In this document: piece by piece, positions 48,302-51,297 of the stretch
Position numbering within the stretch: position 1 is the first letter of the stretch
Layout of the letters: every line of letters starts with the position of its first letter
Origin: Nevskiaceae bacterium
GTDB lineage: Bacteria; Pseudomonadota; Gammaproteobacteria; Nevskiales; Nevskiaceae
DNA length: 51,297 nt
NCBI GenBank assembly: GCA_021731445.1
Contig: JAKFXK010000024.1
Span: 1-51,297 of the forward strand
Direction: 5' to 3'
Notes under the pieces: generated by a model
What the model saw: the letters and a program-made list of their open reading frames with translations, nothing else
Databases searched by the model: none
Told to the model about the DNA's origin: nothing
Made by a program: the position numbers and the translations under genes

Positions 48302-49345
48302 CTAGCGATGCGACGCTTTGCCACCGTCACCCGCATTCCAGCCGATCTGCACGCCATCACCACCCTGGCGCAACACTTCCTGCGCCGATTGCTCGGCCAC
48401 AGAGAACAGGCTGAGCTGATCCTCGGCGTGACGGGGGTAAAGGGCCACGCCCACGCTCAGGGTCGGGATCAGCGTCACTGATTCGCCCTCGCTGGTGACG
48501 CACTCGAACGGCTCGCCCGCCACCGCCAGCACCTTGGCGAGTGCGGCCTGCGCGCCCTGCGGCTGGCTGACGCCATCGAGAATCAGCCCGAAGGTATCGC
48601 CCTCGATGCGCGCCAGTACATCGCTGACCCGCACCACCGACTCCAGCCGTCGTGCCACGGCCAGCAGCATTTGGTCACCGGCAGCGCGCTGGTAGCGGTC
48701 GTTGACCCGCTTGAGATGGTCGAGGTCGATCCAGACCAGTGCAAAGCTATTGCCAACACGCGCACCACGGCGCATCAGGCCCAACAGGTGCAGGTCGAAA
48801 AACATGCGGTTGGGCAGGCCCGTCAGCAGGTCGAGCAGGAGGTGCCGCTGCAGGCTTGGCCGCAAGGCCTGCATCAGCGCATTGTCAGCTGCCAGCCGGG
48901 CATGGTCGTCGAAAAACGCATGGATCTGCATTTGCAGGCCGTTGGCCCGCAGGTGCAGGGTGAGCAGCAGGCGGATCTGCTCTTCCAGCGCATCGAAATC
49001 GAGCTCCTGCCGGGACAGGAAACACACCGGCCCCTGCGACTGCCCCCGCTGCCTCTCGTGCAGGCCCAGGTGTCGCTCGACGATGATGATGACCGGCACA
49101 TGCGCGGTGCTTGGTGCGCCGCGCAGGCGACGCAGCGCCTCCAGTCCGTCCAGCATCGGCCGCTGCAAGTCGAGCAGGATCAGTGCGACATCCACCTGCA
49201 TGGCGCATTCGATCACCGCTGTGCAATCGGCCAGCACCTGCACCGGCACACCCAGGGGCTGTACATGCCGCTGCAACACGGCAAGCTGCTCCTCGCCGTC
49301 GCTGACGATGAGCACAGAGGGTGCGGTGAGTTCCAGTCCGTGCAT
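48302..49345 (-). CDS. Receiver-GGDEF domain protein with degenerate GGDEF motif
   Basis: 347 residues from the ATG at 49345 (GGGAG just upstream); the longer frame starts at a TTG. Residues ~8-130 resemble a CheY-like receiver with a phosphoacceptor candidate in LILLDLQRP. A helical linker leads to a GGDEF fold (LLDLLTGLPNRMFFDLHL, FALVWIDLDHLKRVNDRYQRAAGDQMLLAVARRL, SVGVALYP). The signature motif reads EGDTF at 248-252 instead of GGDEF: first Gly and the catalytic Glu are both changed. Diguanylate cyclase activity is therefore unlikely; it may bind GTP or act as a partner. No histidine kinase adjoins it. Confidence 0.88.
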   Translation of the reverse strand: MHGLELTAPSVLIVSDGEEQLAVLQRHVQPLGVPVQVLADCTAVIECAMQVDVALILLDLQRPMLDGLEALRRLRGAPSTAHVPVIIIVERHLGLHERQRGQSQGPVCFLSRQELDFDALEEQIRLLLTLHLRANGLQMQIHAFFDDHARLAADNALMQALRPSLQRHLLLDLLTGLPNRMFFDLHLLGLMRRGARVGNSFALVWIDLDHLKRVNDRYQRAAGDQMLLAVARRLESVVRVSDVLARIEGDTFGLILDGVSQPQGAQAALAKVLAVAGEPFECVTSEGESVTLIPTLSVGVALYPRHAEDQLSLFSVAEQSAQEVLRQGGDGVQIGWNAGDGGKASHR

Positions 49346-49395
49346 GTCGCTCCCGGTTTTATGCGTCGAAAATACCAGCAAGGCAGGACGCGGGT

Positions 49396-49863
49396 TCAGC
49401 CAAGCCTTTGCAGCAGGCCATCAAAGGCGGCCATCACCGCCTGCGCGCGCACGGCGGTGCGATCACCGGCGAAGTGGAATTGCCGGGCTTCTGAGCCGTA
49501 TGGACCGGCCCAGGCGATCCAGACGCTACCTACCGGCTTTTGGGCGGTGCCGCCGCCAGGCCCCGCGATGCCGGACACGGCAATGGCGTGCTGCACCGGC
49601 GCGCGACGAAGGAGCCCTTCGGCCATGGCAAGCACCACCGGCTCGCTGACGGCGCCATGCGCGTCCAGCAGGGCTTGCGGTACGCCCAACAGCGCCTGCT
49701 TGGCGCGGTTGGAGTAGCTGACCAGTCCGCATTCGAACCAGGCCGAGGAGCCGGGCAGATCGGTGCAGGCTGCTGCAATCAGCCCGCCGGTGCAGGACTC
49801 CGCCACCGCCAGCCACTCGCGCCGCTCGAGCAGTCGCGCAGCAACGGCGGCGGCTTGATTCAC
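49396..49863 (-). CDS. pncC: CinA C-terminal-type nicotinamide-nucleotide amidohydrolase
   Basis: Hydrolyses nicotinamide mononucleotide to nicotinate mononucleotide in NAD recycling; 155 residues, the normal size of the stand-alone domain. Visible: AESCTGGLIAAACTDLPGSSAWFECGLVSYSNRAKQALLGV (Ser of SCTGG as nucleophile and conserved Lys), GAVSEPVVLAMAEGLL, AVSGIAGPGGGTAQKPVGSVWIAW. The start is a GTG at 49863 overlapping the stop of the leucine dehydrogenase gene (GTGA), so translation is coupled; the open frame beyond this is a shadow. The N-terminal MoCF domain of full CinA is absent. Confidence 0.9.
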   Translation of the reverse strand: MNQAAAVAARLLERREWLAVAESCTGGLIAAACTDLPGSSAWFECGLVSYSNRAKQALLGVPQALLDAHGAVSEPVVLAMAEGLLRRAPVQHAIAVSGIAGPGGGTAQKPVGSVWIAWAGPYGSEARQFHFAGDRTAVRAQAVMAAFDGLLQRLG

Positions 49864-50909
49864 GGGCGAAAGCGCTCTTCCGCCATGCGGTCGGCGATCT
49901 CGTGGGTGGGCTTTTTCTCGGCCGTCGCGCGGTCGAAAATCTGCGTCAGCACGCTGCCGATGCTGTCGAGATGCGCTTTTGCCTTGCTCTCGTCGTAGCC
50001 ATGCGTCTCGTGGTAGATCTCGATGATGCCGCCGGCATTGATGGCGTAGTCCGGTGCATACAGGATGCCGCGCTCCATCAACATCTTGCCGTGGCGCGCC
50101 TCGGCCAGCTGATTGTTGGAGGCTCCCGCAACCACTGAGGCCTTCAGCATGGGCAGCGAGATGTCGTTCAGGACGGCCCCCAGTGCGCAAGGTGCGAACA
50201 CATCGACATCGAGCGCGAATATCTGCTCCATGCTCACCGCCCTGGCGCGGAAGTCCTGCACGGCACGGTCGACACTGGGGAAATGGATGTCGGTCACCCA
50301 CAGTTCCGCGCCTTCTTCGAACAGGTGTTGCGCCAGCCGGTAGCCGACATTGCCCACGCCCTGGATGGCGACTTTCAATCCCTTGAGAGTGTCGCGGCCC
50401 AGGCGGTGCTTCACGGCCGCCTTCAGGCCGACGAAGGTGCCATAGGCGGTGGCGGGAGAAGGATCACCATTGCGCCCTGCCGCCATCGAGGCCGCATCGG
50501 CCAGGCCACCGATGTGCCGGGTCACCTCTGCCATCTTGTGGATGTCAGCGACCGAGGTGCCGGAGTCTTCCGCCACCACATATTTACCGCCGAACTGGTC
50601 GACGAAGCGGCCCATGGCCAGCATCAGCTCCGGGGTTTTGTCTTTGCGGTGATCACCCAGGATCACGCTCTTGCCACCACCCTGCGGCAGACCCGCAAGG
50701 GCGGCCTTGTAGGTCATGCCACGCGACAGCCGCAGTACATCGTTGAGCGCCTCAGCATCGCTGGCATACGGCCACATGCGGCAGCCGCCCAGACCGCAAC
50801 CCAACCGGGTGTTGTGGACGGCGATGATCGCCTTCAAGCCGCTGGCGGCATCGTGGTGGAAGGCGACCTGTTCGTGGCCGTCGTATTCGGGATGGGAGAA
50901 AACAGACAT
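49860..50909 (-). CDS. Leucine dehydrogenase (Glu/Leu/Phe/Val family)
   Basis: NAD-dependent oxidative deamination of leucine, valine and isoleucine to 2-oxoacids; 349 residues from the ATG at 50909 (MSVFSHPEYDGHEQVAFHHD), which fits homologues; an ATG at 50945 is in frame without a ribosome site. Catalytic blocks: LGCGLGGCRMWPY, GMTYKAALAGLPQGGGKSVILGD (catalytic Lys), YVVAEDSGTSVADI, the Rossmann motif VAIQGVGNVGYRLAQHL, and the C-terminal YAINAGGIIEIYHE. The 2-oxoacids it makes are substrates of the bkd complex at 26.3-30.4 kb. First gene of a pair with pncC. Confidence 0.95.
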   Translation of the reverse strand: MSVFSHPEYDGHEQVAFHHDAASGLKAIIAVHNTRLGCGLGGCRMWPYASDAEALNDVLRLSRGMTYKAALAGLPQGGGKSVILGDHRKDKTPELMLAMGRFVDQFGGKYVVAEDSGTSVADIHKMAEVTRHIGGLADAASMAAGRNGDPSPATAYGTFVGLKAAVKHRLGRDTLKGLKVAIQGVGNVGYRLAQHLFEEGAELWVTDIHFPSVDRAVQDFRARAVSMEQIFALDVDVFAPCALGAVLNDISLPMLKASVVAGASNNQLAEARHGKMLMERGILYAPDYAINAGGIIEIYHETHGYDESKAKAHLDSIGSVLTQIFDRATAEKKPTHEIADRMAEERFRP

Positions 50910-50963
50910 GGCGTGCAGGCTCGCAAAGGACGATTTGACGCGCATTTTACGTGCCGCGCCGCT

Positions 50964-51297
50964 TCAACGCCCCTGCATCGACCATCTTTTGAGCCAGCGC
51001 AACTGCACCGCGATCAGCAGCACGGTGATGAAGAACATCGCCAACTGGATTGCCGCCGCATAGCCGAAGCGCAGGTATTCGAAGCCATTCTGGTAGGCAT
51101 ACAGCGGCATCAGCAGCGTGCCGTACTGCGGCCCGCCCTTGGTGATGATGAAAGCAGGCGTGAGACTGGTTTGGAAGCTCAAGGCCGCATCGCGGCAGGC
51201 CAGCAGCATCAGCACCGGCATCAGCAGCGGCAGCGTCACCCGGCGGAAGATATGCCAGGCCGATGCGCCCTCGATGCGCGCCGCCTCGTAGACCTCG
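50964..51297 (-). CDS. Sugar ABC transporter permease (MalF/UgpA type), C-terminal part
   Basis: The frame is open to the right edge, so the N terminus lies outside the window. Visible are the EAA loop EVYEAARIEGASAWHIFRRV followed by TLPLLMPVLMLLA (contact with the ATPase) and the last membrane helices (SLTPAFIITKGGPQYGTLLMPLYAYQNGFEYLRFGYAAAIQLAMFF), typical of MalF/UgpA-like permeases. The substrate cannot be read. The remaining transporter genes are presumably beyond base 51297. Confidence 0.9.
   Translation of the reverse strand, partial: EVYEAARIEGASAWHIFRRVTLPLLMPVLMLLACRDAALSFQTSLTPAFIITKGGPQYGTLLMPLYAYQNGFEYLRFGYAAAIQLAMFFITVLLIAVQLRWLKRWSMQGR

Overview
The window is GC-rich and densely coded, and reads as a chromosomal segment of a Gram-negative proteobacterium. 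The Lol lipoprotein-sorting genes, ComEC, an OmpA-family protein, a chaperone-usher fimbrial locus, a GspE/PilB-type ATPase and a 180-kDa-type NAD-glutamate dehydrogenase fit a high-GC gammaproteobacterium. The overall flavour is Nevskiales/Xanthomonadales-like, but no marker here fixes the genus. I saw no rRNA, tRNA, CRISPR array, transposase or phage gene.

Layout. 1-1.76 kb: 3' end of a spore-coat-U type usher operon (usher, single-domain subunit). 1.9-5.3 kb: gltX-thrS, both minus strand. 5.3-8 kb: M14 carboxypeptidase and a divergent two-domain 6-pyruvoyl-tetrahydropterin-synthase-like gene. 8-10.3 kb: OmpA-family protein followed by an Ig-like lipoprotein. 10.6-13.6 kb: stand-alone hisI with an unusual metal site, a tiny protein, a CrtI/PYROXD2-type oxidoreductase and a DUF992 protein. 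13.8-18.4 kb: comEC, divergent from a coupled trio (sterol desaturase family, DUF2867, epoxide-hydrolase-like). 18.5-20.1 kb: an isolated gene with a PD-(D/E)XK nuclease signature, of different codon texture, plus a small overlapping ORF. 20.2-24.6 kb: DUF349 coiled-coil protein, lolD and one lolC/E-type permease. 24.7-30.4 kb: a GT39 membrane glycosyltransferase and the branched-chain 2-oxoacid dehydrogenase genes E1alpha-E1beta-E2. 30.5-31.6 kb: a toxin-antitoxin-like nucleotidyltransferase pair and a GNAT. 31.6-39.2 kb: penicillin-acylase-family lipoprotein, DUF4442 thioesterase-like protein, TfpX/Z-like protein, acyltransferase, PrcB-C lipoprotein, GMC oxidoreductase. 39.3-41.4 kb: GspE/PilB-family ATPase and a small zinc-ribbon membrane protein. 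41.4-42.1 kb: a non-coding palindromic element of about 640 bp. 42.2-51.3 kb: Bax-inhibitor-1 protein, NAD-glutamate dehydrogenase, an unknown membrane protein, a receiver-GGDEF protein, PncC/CinA-C, leucine dehydrogenase and the edge of a sugar ABC permease.

Metabolic links: leucine dehydrogenase (deamination of Leu/Val/Ile), the branched-chain oxoacid dehydrogenase and glutamate dehydrogenase would together send branched-chain amino acids toward acyl-CoA and 2-oxoglutarate. The E3 subunit is not in the window.

The most distinctive feature is repeat DNA. A REP-like family (core GTCATTCC...GGAATCCAG) occurs at five loci. One pair lies in frame inside the acylase gene just before its catalytic serine, and another supplies the start codon of the glycosyltransferase. 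A nested palindrome separates E1beta from E2, a very large palindrome follows the GspE/PilB gene cluster, and E2 carries two nearly identical lipoyl domains. The best candidate for an undescribed system is the orphan PD-(D/E)XK nuclease gene with its overlapping small ORF.
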